From contig CAIOMN010000253.1 in assembly GCA_903859415.1 (NCBI GenBank), forward strand, positions 1-35,811: a stretch of DNA of 35,811 nucleotides, given 5' to 3'. Below, one piece after another: positions 7,215-16,952 of the stretch (position 1 is its first letter; every line of letters starts with the position of its first letter). The notes below the pieces were generated by a model. That model ran no database searches. It had not been told where the DNA came from and was given only the letters and a program-made list of their open reading frames with translations. Source of the stretch: an uncultured Methylococcaceae bacterium (GTDB lineage: Bacteria > Pseudomonadota > Gammaproteobacteria > Methylococcales > Methylomonadaceae). Position numbers and translations under genes: made by a program.

Positions 7215-8141
7215 ATGAAAGATGAGTCATTCATTTTCGATCAGATTCATATTGAAGTAGCCCGTAATGCTACTGATGATTTTAATTTATTTCATGATAA
7301 GCATAAATGGTTGCAGATAACTCACAATCCCTTTAGAGGGCCTATCGTATTGGGTTATCAACTCAATACGTTAATCGAATACCAAATGTTGCTTTATCGG
7401 GCCGCACATCATGAAAACCGTATAATTGCTGAAAACGATCTGCGTTTTAGTAATTACCAAATCACCTTTGTAAACGCGGTTCGGCCCAGAACCCCGGTTT
7501 ATTTAGAGATTAAAAAGACACTCATTACCACCATTCCACATTTGACCTTAGGTAATCGTATTGCCATGAAGTCAGATGGGAAAACGGTGTTATTGGGGTT
7601 CAAGAAAGAAACTCAATCACCACTTTTTTTGTCGGATACATCGTTTGATAAGTTACCTGATCTTAATGAGGTAGAAGATTTAACAACGGTTCCAGGGACA
7701 GATTATTTTTTTAAGCGTAAGTTTATGAATAATGGTTCAGTCAAGAATTTCTTGTCGGGTTCTTTAGCCGAGCAGTCTGATTATTTTGATGAATTAATGC
7801 ATATCGCAAATTATCCAGAAATATTTCCCTGTAGTCTGACTTCGGGGGCTTTACTTGAGAAGGCACAGTTAGAACATCATGATTTTAAACTGAATCCGAT
7901 GGTTTATACATCCCATGAAATATCGGTAGACAGGCACTATGTGAGTCAACTTAAGAATAATGATACGTTGCATATTTTAGTAAAGCAATTGCCTGAATCC
8001 AGTGACAATACGCTAAATCAAACAAATATCAGGCAGCGAACCTATCATTGTTATGGGTTGTTGCAAAATAATGAAGTCTTGTTTAGGGTCAAGATGAATC
8101 TGGTTCCATTGGAGGAGATTCTAAAAAACTTAAGAAAATAG
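7215..8141 (+). CDS. double-hotdog (MaoC-like) protein
   Basis: The 308-residue protein appears to contain two hotdog folds. The first half has ARNATDDFNLFHDKHKW (about residues 16-32), close to the MaoC/(R)-hydratase motif in which Asp and His of 'D.N..H' act in catalysis. It is followed by NPFRGPIVLGYQL (38-50), equivalent to the 'G...pi.hG' helix, and a strand pair ending VNAVRPRTPVYLEI (86-99). The second half repeats the strand part as ISVDRHYVSQLKNNDTLHILV (236-256). MaoC-type enzymes hydrate enoyl-CoA esters. The Asp-His pair is present once, as in fused dimers. The ribosome-binding site AGGGA overlaps the stop of the upstream gene. Substrate is not inferable. Confidence 0.6.
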   Translation: MKDESFIFDQIHIEVARNATDDFNLFHDKHKWLQITHNPFRGPIVLGYQLNTLIEYQMLLYRAAHHENRIIAENDLRFSNYQITFVNAVRPRTPVYLEIKKTLITTIPHLTLGNRIAMKSDGKTVLLGFKKETQSPLFLSDTSFDKLPDLNEVEDLTTVPGTDYFFKRKFMNNGSVKNFLSGSLAEQSDYFDELMHIANYPEIFPCSLTSGALLEKAQLEHHDFKLNPMVYTSHEISVDRHYVSQLKNNDTLHILVKQLPESSDNTLNQTNIRQRTYHCYGLLQNNEVLFRVKMNLVPLEEILKNLRK

Positions 8142-8173
8142 TCATAGGTGAAACAGTCCTCTAAAAGTCAGGA

Positions 8174-11100
8174 TTAGGGATAATGTTCATCAATTGTTTT
8201 GGCGTGATTTTGACCGATTAAAAGATAGACGGCTGGAACAACAAAGAGTGTGAACAATGTGCCTATAGCAATGCCCGTTGCTATAACCAGACCTATATTA
8301 AAGCGAGAAACGGCACCTGCACCCGAAGCAAAAATAAGCGGTAATACGCCTAATACCATGGCGGCAGTCGTCATGACAATCGGTCTTAACCGGATGCTGG
8401 CGGCACTTTCAATAGCGGCTCTTTTAGACAGACCTTCTTTTTGTTTGATATTTGCAAATTCAACAATCAAGATACCATGTTTACTGATTAAGCCCATCAG
8501 GGTAACCAGGCCAACTTCGGTATAAATGTTAAGAGTTGCTCCACCAATCCCTAAGGCGATAAAAATAAGCGCCCCTGCTATCGACATGGGTACTGACACC
8601 AGAATAATCAGCGGATCTCTGAAGCTTTCAAATTGTGCCGCGAGCGCCAGGAAAATAATAATTAAGGCAAAAGCAAAGGTAAAAATAAAGCTACTGGATT
8701 CTTGAATCATTTGCCGCGATTGACCCGCATAATCAACAGAATAACTGGGGGGTAATAGTTGGGTAGCCAGTTTTTGTAAGGAATTGACTGCATCACCGAC
8801 TGTCACACCTGGGAATGGGACGCCTGAAATAACGGCTGAGTTTAATTGCTGAAAACGATTTAATGACTGCGGGACTGTTTTGGTGCTGATAGAAGCAATG
8901 GTAGATAGTGGAATGGTGCTGCCATCAGCGGTACGAACATGATAGTTAAGTAATTGATCTGCGTTCAGTCGGGAGGCTTGTTGCGCTTGAGGAATAACCT
9001 TATAAGAGCGTCCTGTCATGCTGAAATAATTGACATACCCACCGCCTAGAATAGAGGCTAATGACGAACCGACATCTTGCATGCTAAGACCCAATAGCGC
9101 TGTTTTATTGCGATCAATGTTAACTTGCGATTGCGGTTGATCAAACTTTAGGTCACTATCCAGAAATATAAACATGCCGCTCTTTTGAGCGGCTTGCATA
9201 AATTGCTGTGCGACGGTGTTTAATTGATCAAATGAATCGGTTGAACCGATTACAAATTGTACAGGAAGGCCGCTACTGCCAGGTAATGGTGGCGGTTGAA
9301 AAGCTGCGACCCGAACCCCCGATATTTGATTCATTTCCTCCTGGATGATAGGCTGTAACTGGTTTGTATTGGTAGTGCGTTCATGCCAAGGTTTAAGTAC
9401 CATCCCTGCAATGGATTGACCCGGTACATTAAGCTGAAATACATGATCCGTTTCAGGATGTGAAATAAACTTTTTGTAAACTTGTTCAGCATAAAGCAGG
9501 CGTTGCTGTAGGGTTGCATCCGGTGCGGCAGTGGCCATGGTGATTAAAACACCTTGATCTTCTTGGGGCGCGAGTTCTCTATTGGCACTACTATAAAGAA
9601 AGTAGATGCTTCCTAGGATAATTAGAGCAAATACAGTAGTGACAGGTAAATAGTCCAATGAACTATGAAGGGTTCGAGAATAGGCGCGTTGCATTGCCGA
9701 AACTTGTCGGTCAATAAAGTCAACAATACGCTCTTCCCAACCACTGCGGTCTCCCGTATGTGCTTTTAACAATTTAGAACTCATCATGGGTGATAAGGTC
9801 AACGCGACAACAGCAGAAACAGTGACTGCACCGACCACTGTAAAAGCGAATTCCGAGAATAATGCGCCTGTTAGTCCACCTTGGAAACCCACGGGAACAT
9901 AAACGGCAATTAATACAATGGTCATTGCGATAATGGGGCCAGTCAGTTCTCTAGCGGCAAGCAAAGAAGCCTGTACAGGTTGCAGTCCCTCTTCAAGATG
10001 CCGGTTAACATTTTCGACAACAATAATAGCATCATCAACTACCAGACCAATAGCAAGTACTAGCGCTAACAAGGTCAGTAAATTAATCGAAAACCCAAAG
10101 GCCAGCATAATGGTGAATGTACCAACCAAAGAAAGAGGTATGGCAATAACGGGTATGAGTACAGAGCGAGGTGAGCCCAAAAAGGCGAAAACCACCAATG
10201 TAACAATGAGCAATGCTTCGATAAGCGTATGAATTACTTCATCAATAGAGCTATCAACAAACTTTGTTGAATCGTAAACTATTTTTCCACTAATGCCTGC
10301 GGGTAACTGGGCTTGAATGCTCGGAAACGCTTTGCGCACTCTCTCTATAACTTCAAGTAGGTTTGCACTGGATGCGACTTGCAGACCAATATAAACCGCT
10401 TTATCGCCATCAAAAGAAACGCTGGATTCATAATCATCAGAGCCTAGTGTGACTTTAGCCACATCCTTTAGTCTAATAATGGCTCCATCTTGTTGTTTGA
10501 TAACCAGGTCTTCGAATTCGGCGACAGAATGTAAACTCGTTGAAGCCACCAAGTTAACCTGAACCATTTGGCCTTTAGTCGTACCTAGACCCGCAATATA
10601 ATTATTTCTAGCTAATGCTGCGCTAATGTCGGTGGCGGTCAGTGAGTAAGCAGCCAGCTTATTGGGATCTAACCAGGCGCGTAGAGAAAAGTTTTTCCCC
10701 CCTAACAGTTCAGCCGTTTGGATGCCTTCAACAGCTTGTAACCTAGGTTGAACTGAACGGATTAAATAATCGGTGATGTTGTTGGCGGGTAATTGGTCGC
10801 TGGAAAAACCAATATACATCGCGTCAATAGTCTGACCAATCTTAACACTCAATACGGGGGTTTGTGCTTCTGGTGGTAATTGATTATGAACGGCATTAAC
10901 CTTGGCATTGATTTCGGTTAAAGCTTTGTTTGGATCAAAGTTGAGTCGTAAATTAGCCGTTATTGTACTGATACTGTTTTGACTCGTTGAAGTGATGTAA
11001 TCGATGCCATTCGCTTGTGCTATGCTATTTTCAAGCGGCGTTGTAATAAACCCGGCAACCAGATCGGGATCTGCTCCAAAGTAGGTTGTTGTGATAGTGA

Positions 11101-11233
11101 CAACAGCATTCTCTGTGCGAGGATACTGTAAAATAGGCAGTTCACTGAGTGCACGTAGCCCCAACACTAAAAGCATCATGCTGACGACAGTCGCCAGAAT
11201 AGGTCTACGGATAAAAATATCTGTAAATTTCAT
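8174..11233 (-). CDS. RND efflux pump, inner-membrane permease
   Basis: The 1019-residue protein is a full-length HAE1-type RND transporter, the proton-driven pump of a tripartite efflux complex. It begins MKFTDIFIRRPILATV, a standard RND opening. The TM4 proton-relay pair is Asp400-Asp401 in LAIGLVVDDAIIVVENVNRH, and the TM10 lysine is in LMGLISKHGILIVEFAN. Two large periplasmic loops and twelve membrane segments are apparent, in the usual order. The start lies 6 bp after the adaptor stop codon, so translation is coupled. The sequence looks closer to the MexK/VexF/MuxB-like branch than to AcrB, judged only by eye, so no gene symbol is given. Substrates cannot be read from the sequence. Confidence 0.93.
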   Translation of the reverse strand: MKFTDIFIRRPILATVVSMMLLVLGLRALSELPILQYPRTENAVVTITTTYFGADPDLVAGFITTPLENSIAQANGIDYITSTSQNSISTITANLRLNFDPNKALTEINAKVNAVHNQLPPEAQTPVLSVKIGQTIDAMYIGFSSDQLPANNITDYLIRSVQPRLQAVEGIQTAELLGGKNFSLRAWLDPNKLAAYSLTATDISAALARNNYIAGLGTTKGQMVQVNLVASTSLHSVAEFEDLVIKQQDGAIIRLKDVAKVTLGSDDYESSVSFDGDKAVYIGLQVASSANLLEVIERVRKAFPSIQAQLPAGISGKIVYDSTKFVDSSIDEVIHTLIEALLIVTLVVFAFLGSPRSVLIPVIAIPLSLVGTFTIMLAFGFSINLLTLLALVLAIGLVVDDAIIVVENVNRHLEEGLQPVQASLLAARELTGPIIAMTIVLIAVYVPVGFQGGLTGALFSEFAFTVVGAVTVSAVVALTLSPMMSSKLLKAHTGDRSGWEERIVDFIDRQVSAMQRAYSRTLHSSLDYLPVTTVFALIILGSIYFLYSSANRELAPQEDQGVLITMATAAPDATLQQRLLYAEQVYKKFISHPETDHVFQLNVPGQSIAGMVLKPWHERTTNTNQLQPIIQEEMNQISGVRVAAFQPPPLPGSSGLPVQFVIGSTDSFDQLNTVAQQFMQAAQKSGMFIFLDSDLKFDQPQSQVNIDRNKTALLGLSMQDVGSSLASILGGGYVNYFSMTGRSYKVIPQAQQASRLNADQLLNYHVRTADGSTIPLSTIASISTKTVPQSLNRFQQLNSAVISGVPFPGVTVGDAVNSLQKLATQLLPPSYSVDYAGQSRQMIQESSSFIFTFAFALIIIFLALAAQFESFRDPLIILVSVPMSIAGALIFIALGIGGATLNIYTEVGLVTLMGLISKHGILIVEFANIKQKEGLSKRAAIESAASIRLRPIVMTTAAMVLGVLPLIFASGAGAVSRFNIGLVIATGIAIGTLFTLFVVPAVYLLIGQNHAKTIDEHYP

Positions 11234-11239
11234 AGCGGA

Positions 11240-12370
11240 TTATTGGTCAATGGGTTGTGGGTTAGCCTGGTTACTGGGCTGAATTGAATTATCAACAGTA
11301 ACGGGTGAGCCATTGTGTAACTTTATTTGCCCTGCGGTGACGATGGTATCGCCTGCGCTAATACCGCTGAGTATTGCAACTTGATCCCCTCGCATAGCTC
11401 CAGTAATGACTATGCTTTGTTTGGCAATTAACTTGGGTAGGCCTTTTTCATCGACGCCGTTTTTTTCAATGCGATAAACGCTAGAGCCAAAAGTATTAAA
11501 CGTTAGAGCTGCGCGAGGTAGCGTGATAAAACTGTTGGCTGCCCCAGTGGTAATATTGACTGTGACATACATGCCTGGCAGTAACTTATTTTGAGAGTTT
11601 TTTAAAGTGGCCCTTAGTCGAACGTTACGGGTGTTAAGTTCAACTTTAGGGTTGATGACTGTAATTTCTCCCGTAAATGTCTGGGCAGGATAGGTGTCTG
11701 ATTTGAGATTGACTTGTTGGCCGAGTTTGAGCGAGCCTAGAAGTTGCTGTGGCAAATAAAAATCAGCAAAAACAGTATCCAGTGCTTGTAAAGTGCAGAT
11801 TGCTGCACCCGCTTCAAGATACTGCCCCACATCAACTTGTCTAATGCCGAGTTGGCCGGTAAATGGTGCCCGAATCAGTTTTTTATTAAGCAGTGCTTGT
11901 TGTTGAGCGGCATTAGCGTTGGCCATATCAAGGTTCGCTTTATCAATATCCAGCGTTTGCTTACTAATGGCATTGACTTCATATTGGGCTTGATCTCTAA
12001 GATAAGTGACCTGTGCGAGTTGCACAGCAGCCTTAAGTGAATCAAGCTTAGCTTTATCATCATAAGCGCGTAATTGTAATAACGGCGTGCCTGCCTTGAC
12101 GGTATCGCCTTGTTTAAAGTAGATTTCATCTACAATGCCTGCGACTTCGGCGCTGACATTAATACCTTGAATGGCTTGGATGTTACCTACGGCCTCTAGT
12201 TTTGGTGACCATTCCAACGATTCAGCTGTCGTTGTTGAGACTGTTTGTAGTGGTTCACCTTGAGCGGACATAAACTGTTTTATCATGCGTCCTTTAAAGC
12301 TGATGAAGCCGAAAATTCCGGTGAGTATTATCCCTACTATGCTAAGCATAATGATCATACGTTTAATCAT
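11240..12370 (-). CDS. RND efflux periplasmic adaptor (membrane fusion protein)
   Basis: The 376-residue protein is the adaptor that bridges the pump and the outer membrane channel. An N-terminal hydrophobic anchor (about residues 5-25) has no lipobox cysteine. It is followed by the barrel-sandwich (lipoyl) half GNIQAIQGINVSAEVAGIVDEIYFKQGDTVKAG, a helical hairpin (about 108-160), the second lipoyl half LIRAPFTGQLGIRQVDVGQYLEAG and beta-barrel and membrane-proximal domains to the end. LIRAPFTGQLG is the classic HlyD/AcrA family signature. It sits between the outer membrane factor (100 bp upstream) and the permease (6 bp downstream). Confidence 0.92.
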   Translation of the reverse strand: MIKRMIIMLSIVGIILTGIFGFISFKGRMIKQFMSAQGEPLQTVSTTTAESLEWSPKLEAVGNIQAIQGINVSAEVAGIVDEIYFKQGDTVKAGTPLLQLRAYDDKAKLDSLKAAVQLAQVTYLRDQAQYEVNAISKQTLDIDKANLDMANANAAQQQALLNKKLIRAPFTGQLGIRQVDVGQYLEAGAAICTLQALDTVFADFYLPQQLLGSLKLGQQVNLKSDTYPAQTFTGEITVINPKVELNTRNVRLRATLKNSQNKLLPGMYVTVNITTGAANSFITLPRAALTFNTFGSSVYRIEKNGVDEKGLPKLIAKQSIVITGAMRGDQVAILSGISAGDTIVTAGQIKLHNGSPVTVDNSIQPSNQANPQPIDQ

Positions 12371-12470
12371 TTCAATGTCCTGTCGGAGTTTTGCGCAAAC
12401 ATGAATTTAAAGTAAGTTAGAGCGTGGGTAAAAGGTGAGTTTGTTTGTCCATTAACATGAATAGTTCATC

Positions 12471-14030
12471 TTAGGGTGCTGATTTTTTTTGTTGCTCAGT
12501 TATTAAATGAGTCGATAAGTCTGGGCGCTTCCACCAGCCACCCCCTAAAGCCTGAAACAAAGTAACTGTATCTGTATAGCGATTGGCTTGGGCAATAATT
12601 TGCCCCATTTGAGCTTTTTGATAGTTTTGTTCAGCGATCAATAAAGACAGATAACTGACCGCACCGATCTGATATTGTTGTCGGGTCAGTTCCAGGTTAT
12701 CCAATGCAGTCTGTAACGCGGTATCTTGAGTTTTTAAAGCGGTTGCATCAAGCTCCAGTGCACTTAATGTATCAGCAACGTTTTGAAAAGCTTGTAACAC
12801 CGTACTTTTGTATTGAGCCGCTGATTGCTCATAGGCAGCTAATGCCGCACGACGCTTATGAATTAGAGAACCGAGACTCGAGACTGGTTGCAACAAGTTG
12901 CCCCCAACGCTCCAGATTAAACTGCCAGGGACAAATAAGTCCGCTAATCGCGTAGCAATCGTGCCGACGTTAGCATTGATGGTAAAGTTGGGTAATAAAT
13001 TAGCGGTAGCAACGCCAATTTGAGCGCTGGCATCATGCAATAAGGCTTCTTGTGCTTTAATATCAGGTCGTTGTTGCACCAATTTAGACGGTAGACTCAA
13101 CGGCAATGCTTCGGGTAGATGTAATTCAGATAGATTAAATTCAGCGCTCAGTTTTGTACTGGGTAATTCGCCAACTAGTGCCGTTAAACTATGTCGTGTT
13201 TTAGCCAATTGCAGTTGTAAAGGCGGCAGGGTCGTTCGGGTTTGTTCTAAGGTGGCTTGCAAAGACAAGATGTTGATCTTTGAAACGCTACCTAAATCAT
13301 ATTGTCGCTTGACTAGTTCTAATTGATGGGTAAGTGATGCTATTATTTGTTCAGTCGTTTTAATTTGCGCTCTTAACGAGGCTTCTTGAATCGCACTACT
13401 GGCGACATTCGACGCCATTGTTAAAAAGGCGGCTTCCAATTGAAATCGCTGGTAGTTTTCTTCGGCTTCTATACTTTCAATTTGTCGTCTAATTCCACCA
13501 AACACATCTAAGGTATAAGCCACTTGCACAGACCCACTGTTTAGTGAGTAGGTAGAGCCAGCAAAGTTAGGGTTACCAAATTGAGCGCCTGATATTTTTT
13601 GTTGAGTACTTTTAGTGACGATATCTAAGGTAGGAAATAAAGAGCTTTGCGCAGCAATAGCTGTTTCTTGGGCTTGGGTCAAAGCGTAGGAAGCTGCCTG
13701 AAGATTTGGGTTTTTCTCTAACGCTTGAGCAATTAACTGAGTCAACGCTGGAGAATTGAATAAAGTCCACCATTGTCCCTCTATTTCTTTTCCAATGCTT
13801 ATGGATTGAGCGGCTCCGGATTTTGAAGTTGTTGTTGATAAATGATTTGATGATTTATCAACGGTGTAGCTATCCGTATCAGGACTTTCTGGGCTCTTAA
13901 AATCAGGTCCTAAAGTACAGCCTGTAATCAGTAAAGTTAAAGCCAGTGTAAGTTGGAGAGGCGAGATTGAAAAAATAAACGTATTAACATCTAAAGAGTT
14001 ATCTGGAGCAGATTTTGATTTAAATGTCAT
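12471..14030 (-). CDS. RND efflux outer membrane factor lipoprotein (NodT/OprM type)
   Basis: The 519-residue protein is a TolC-superfamily channel of the NodT lipoprotein group. A long signal peptide ends in lipobox LITGC with Cys38 as the acylated residue, followed by the typical TLGPDFKSP start of the mature protein. Two internal OEP repeats can be seen, each with a long coiled helix pair; RPDIKAQEALLHDASAQIGVA marks the start of the second, as in OprM and NodT proteins. The mature N-terminus has an unusually polar Ser/Thr-rich insert (about residues 50-80) before the first WWTLFNSPAL segment. It is the first gene of the three-gene efflux operon, so the promoter should lie in 14031-14257. 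Confidence 0.9.
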   Translation of the reverse strand: MTFKSKSAPDNSLDVNTFIFSISPLQLTLALTLLITGCTLGPDFKSPESPDTDSYTVDKSSNHLSTTTSKSGAAQSISIGKEIEGQWWTLFNSPALTQLIAQALEKNPNLQAASYALTQAQETAIAAQSSLFPTLDIVTKSTQQKISGAQFGNPNFAGSTYSLNSGSVQVAYTLDVFGGIRRQIESIEAEENYQRFQLEAAFLTMASNVASSAIQEASLRAQIKTTEQIIASLTHQLELVKRQYDLGSVSKINILSLQATLEQTRTTLPPLQLQLAKTRHSLTALVGELPSTKLSAEFNLSELHLPEALPLSLPSKLVQQRPDIKAQEALLHDASAQIGVATANLLPNFTINANVGTIATRLADLFVPGSLIWSVGGNLLQPVSSLGSLIHKRRAALAAYEQSAAQYKSTVLQAFQNVADTLSALELDATALKTQDTALQTALDNLELTRQQYQIGAVSYLSLLIAEQNYQKAQMGQIIAQANRYTDTVTLFQALGGGWWKRPDLSTHLITEQQKKSAP

Positions 14031-14055
14031 TTATGCTCAATTTTAAATGGATTAA

Positions 14056-14090
14056 CTTAAGGCGACTGTAATGGCTTAAGGCGGTTGTAA
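14056..14090. promoter_or_regulatory. imperfect direct repeat in divergent promoter region
   Basis: CTTAAGGCGACTGTAA (14056-14071) and CTTAAGGCGGTTGTAA (14075-14090) differ at two positions and are offset by 19 bp. They lie 26-60 bp upstream of the efflux operon start and upstream of dbpA. The arrangement could be an operator for a regulator encoded elsewhere; no regulator gene is adjacent. Confidence 0.4.
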
Positions 14091-14257
14091 AGAAGAAAGG
14101 TAGTTTAGGCTTATATACTACGCTTTTTTTAGATTTAAGGGAATTGTATCTAGAGTTATTTGGTGGGTTTTAGCGTGAGCAACAAACATTATCTGTTATC
14201 ATAAGTCATTAAATGGCGGCAGTTCGCCGCCACTCGCGTTTGATAAAAAGAGTCTTT

Positions 14258-15643
14258 GTGAATACTGTTGAATTTTCTTCTTTACCCTTAAAACCTGCCT
14301 TACTTGAAAATATTGAGTCGATAGGCTATACCCACTTAACGCCTATTCAGGCAGAAACTTTGCCACATATTTTGGAAGGCAAGGATATTATTGCTCAAGC
14401 AAAGACAGGTAGTGGTAAAACCGCAGCCTTTGGCATTGGATTGTTGTCAAGATTAGACTTTAGCAGCTTTAGGGTGCAGGCGTTAGTTATTTGCCCAACA
14501 CGAGAACTGGCCGATCAGGTTTGTAAAGAAATACGGACGCTGGCCCGTTTTACTCAAAACATTAAAGTATTATCTTTATGTGGCGGTGTGCCGTTTGGAC
14601 CTCAAGTCGGTTCATTAGAGCATGGAGTTCATGTGGTTGTGGGTACGCCAGGACGATTACAAGAACATTTACGTAAACGGAGTCTGCGCTTAAGCAATTT
14701 AAAAACGCTGGTATTAGATGAAGCGGATCGTATGCTGGATATGGGCTTTGAAGAAGTGATAACGGATGTTATCTCTTATGCGCCTACACATAGACAAACA
14801 CTACTTTTTTCAGCGACTTATACCGATCCTATTCGGGAACTTAGCCAGAAGTTTCAGTATAAACCCCTGTCCGTGACGATTGATAGCAGTCATCACGATA
14901 GCGTGATTGAACAGCATTTTTATCAAATAGAAAAAGCCGAGCGGATTAACGCCTTGGGTTATTTGTTAGCGTATCATCGTCCTGAATCAACGGTAGTATT
15001 TTGTAATACCAAAAGAGAATGTCAGGATATTGCCAATGCCTTAAGCAATTGTGGCTTTTCAGTGCAGGCGTTACACGGTGATTTAGATCAAAAACATCGG
15101 GATCAAGTCCTGGTCCGTTTTGCTAATAACAGTTGTTCTGTTCTGGTGGCTACCGATGTGGCCGCACGAGGACTTGATATTAAAGAGCTGCAAGCGGTTA
15201 TCAATTATGATTTACCTTGGGACCCAGAAATTTATGTACACCGAATTGGTCGTACCGGACGTGCAGGAAAAAGAGGTTTGGCCTTAAGTTTATGTACAGA
15301 AGCAGAGCTTAATCGAGTCAAAGCGATTGAAGAGTATCAAAATACAACTGCAAAATGGGATGAAACAGCTCCTTTTCAACTCAAATATGAACAACGCTTT
15401 GAGCCACCGATGGTGACCTTATGGATTGATGGTGGTCGCAAAGATAAAGTAAGGCCAGGTGATATTTTGGGTGCCTTGACAGGCGCTGGTGGAATAGTAG
15501 GCAGTGAAGTAGGAAAGATAGATATCTTTGATGCCCATGCTTACGTAGCCATTAAACAAGCAAGTGTAGATAAAGCTTTAAGTTGTATAAAGAACGGCAA
15601 GATTAAAGGCCGTAGTTTTATGGTGCGTAAATCTCAATGGTAG
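14258..15643 (+). CDS. dbpA: ATP-dependent RNA helicase DbpA
   Basis: This DEAD-box helicase acts late in 50S subunit assembly, stimulated by 23S rRNA hairpin 92. I place the start at GTG 14258, preceded by AAGAG and aligning with the start of E. coli DbpA; an ATG at 14213 would add 15 basic residues. Motifs in order are Q motif (YTHLTPIQ), Walker A (AQAKTGSGKT), PTREL, TPGR, DEAD (VLDEADRMLDMGF), SAT, then the second RecA domain with VATDVAARGLDI and HRIGRTGRAG. The C-terminal DbpA RNA-binding domain is recognisable from TLWIDGGRKDKVRPGDILGALTG through KIKGRSFMVRK. That domain separates it from other DEAD-box proteins such as RhlE or SrmB. Confidence 0.93.
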   Translation: MNTVEFSSLPLKPALLENIESIGYTHLTPIQAETLPHILEGKDIIAQAKTGSGKTAAFGIGLLSRLDFSSFRVQALVICPTRELADQVCKEIRTLARFTQNIKVLSLCGGVPFGPQVGSLEHGVHVVVGTPGRLQEHLRKRSLRLSNLKTLVLDEADRMLDMGFEEVITDVISYAPTHRQTLLFSATYTDPIRELSQKFQYKPLSVTIDSSHHDSVIEQHFYQIEKAERINALGYLLAYHRPESTVVFCNTKRECQDIANALSNCGFSVQALHGDLDQKHRDQVLVRFANNSCSVLVATDVAARGLDIKELQAVINYDLPWDPEIYVHRIGRTGRAGKRGLALSLCTEAELNRVKAIEEYQNTTAKWDETAPFQLKYEQRFEPPMVTLWIDGGRKDKVRPGDILGALTGAGGIVGSEVGKIDIFDAHAYVAIKQASVDKALSCIKNGKIKGRSFMVRKSQW

Positions 15644-15672
15644 ATTGTTGACTTGAACAATTCGTTCGGTGC

Positions 15673-16530
15673 TTAATGTAATTCTCTGTGCCGAACGATA
15701 ACATTAACGAATGGCTTTCGAAAATGTTCGATTAACAAATCAGCCAGATAAACAGAACGGTGTTGCCCACCTGTACAGCCAATGGCAATAGTTAAATAGC
15801 TACGTCTTTCCGCTTCGAATCGTGGAATCCAGCGTTCAAGAAAGCCTTTAATATCATTAAAAAACTCATCGACCAAGGGTTCATTTTTAAGGAAACTAAT
15901 GACGGGTTGATCTTTTCCTGTAAAAGGACGTAATTCTGGAATCCAGTAAGGATTGGGTAGGCTGCGCGCATCAAACACAAAGTCAGCGTCTAATGGAACG
16001 CCATGTTTAAATCCAAATGATTGAAACTGCATAGAAATATGTTTAATATCTCGTTCGCCGATTTGATCTCTGATAAGTTCACGTAACTGGTGGTATTGGG
16101 TACGACTGGTGTCAATGATGACATTGGCATGGCGGGCGAATTCTGTGAGCATTTCCTTTTCAATTTTTAATGCTTCCTTAAGGGGTATATTATAATCAGT
16201 TAGGGGATGCTTTCGACGGGTCTCACTATAACGTTTTAATAAGGTAGACTCCTCTGCCTGTAAAAAAATAACTTCACAATCAATGCCTTTCTCTCGAATA
16301 AGTTTTAAGCTTTCCGAAAAGTTATCCAAGCTTTCAAATTGGTTTCTGGCATCAATTCCTATCGCTGTTTTTGCATAGGCTTTTTGATCAGCGAGCATGA
16401 CATGATTAATGAAATCTTGCAGTAAATTCAACGGTAAATTATCGATACAGTAATAACCGCAATCTTCCAAGGTGTCTAAGGCAATACTTTTACCCGAACC
16501 CGATAATGCACTAACAATTAACAGTCTCAT
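15673..16530 (-). CDS. rapZ: RNase adapter protein RapZ
   Basis: The 285-residue protein has the RapZ (YvcJ family) layout: N-terminal Walker A (LSGSGKSIALDTLEDCGYYCIDNLP) and a C-terminal domain ending in AIGCTGGQHRSVYLADLL. In E. coli RapZ binds glucosamine-6-phosphate and the small RNA GlmZ and presents it to RNase E, controlling glucosamine-6-phosphate synthase; it also hydrolyses nucleotides. Last gene of the kdsD-to-rapZ run, 77 bp after hpf. In E. coli ptsN lies between hpf and rapZ; here it is missing. Convergent with dbpA, with 29 bp between stops. Confidence 0.93.
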   Translation of the reverse strand: MRLLIVSALSGSGKSIALDTLEDCGYYCIDNLPLNLLQDFINHVMLADQKAYAKTAIGIDARNQFESLDNFSESLKLIREKGIDCEVIFLQAEESTLLKRYSETRRKHPLTDYNIPLKEALKIEKEMLTEFARHANVIIDTSRTQYHQLRELIRDQIGERDIKHISMQFQSFGFKHGVPLDADFVFDARSLPNPYWIPELRPFTGKDQPVISFLKNEPLVDEFFNDIKGFLERWIPRFEAERRSYLTIAIGCTGGQHRSVYLADLLIEHFRKPFVNVIVRHRELH

Positions 16531-16607
16531 AAAGTAGGCTCGCGTTGATCAAGGTACAAGGGAAATTTTTAAATTATAGATAGTATCCCTTGCACCTTGT
16601 GATTAGC

Positions 16608-16898
16608 TTATCTGTGGTTGCTGGTTTTTTCTTTGTGTTTGATGATTTGACGGTCTAATTTGTCAACTAATGCATCAATTGCTGCATACATATCTTCTTG
16701 ATGATCTTCAGCGAACAATTTTGCGCCACTTAATTGCAGTGTTGCTTCTGCTTTTTGAACTAATTTTTCTACACTTAAAATAACGTGTACATCGGTAACA
16801 TTGTCAAAATGACGGGCTAATTTTTCGAATTTTGAGTCTACATGAGCTTTTAAAGCTTCAGTGACTTCTAGATGGTGGCCTGTTACTATTACTTGCAT
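16608..16898 (-). CDS. hpf: ribosome hibernation promoting factor, short form
   Basis: The 96-residue protein is the short HPF/YhbH type without the C-terminal dimerisation tail of long HPF. The start MQVIVTGHHLEVTEALKAHVDSK and the HFDNVTDVHVILSVEK strand match the S30AE/sigma-54 modulation fold. It binds the 30S decoding region and promotes 100S dimers in stationary phase. Its place 54 bp after rpoN is conserved in gammaproteobacteria, which explains the old name 'sigma-54 modulation protein'. Confidence 0.92.
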   Translation of the reverse strand: MQVIVTGHHLEVTEALKAHVDSKFEKLARHFDNVTDVHVILSVEKLVQKAEATLQLSGAKLFAEDHQEDMYAAIDALVDKLDRQIIKHKEKTSNHR

Positions 16899-16952
16899 GG
16901 GATGAACTCCTTTTTATTATAAATCATGGTTGGTTGGTACTATCTATTTGTT

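Noticed and set aside
8250-8525. Plus-strand open frame of 91 codons
   Set aside because: It lies wholly inside the RND permease gene in antisense; the permease is certain.
15644-15661. ATTGTT/AACAAT hairpin between dbpA and rapZ
   Set aside because: Only a 6-bp AT-rich stem without a T-run, so a terminator is not supported.
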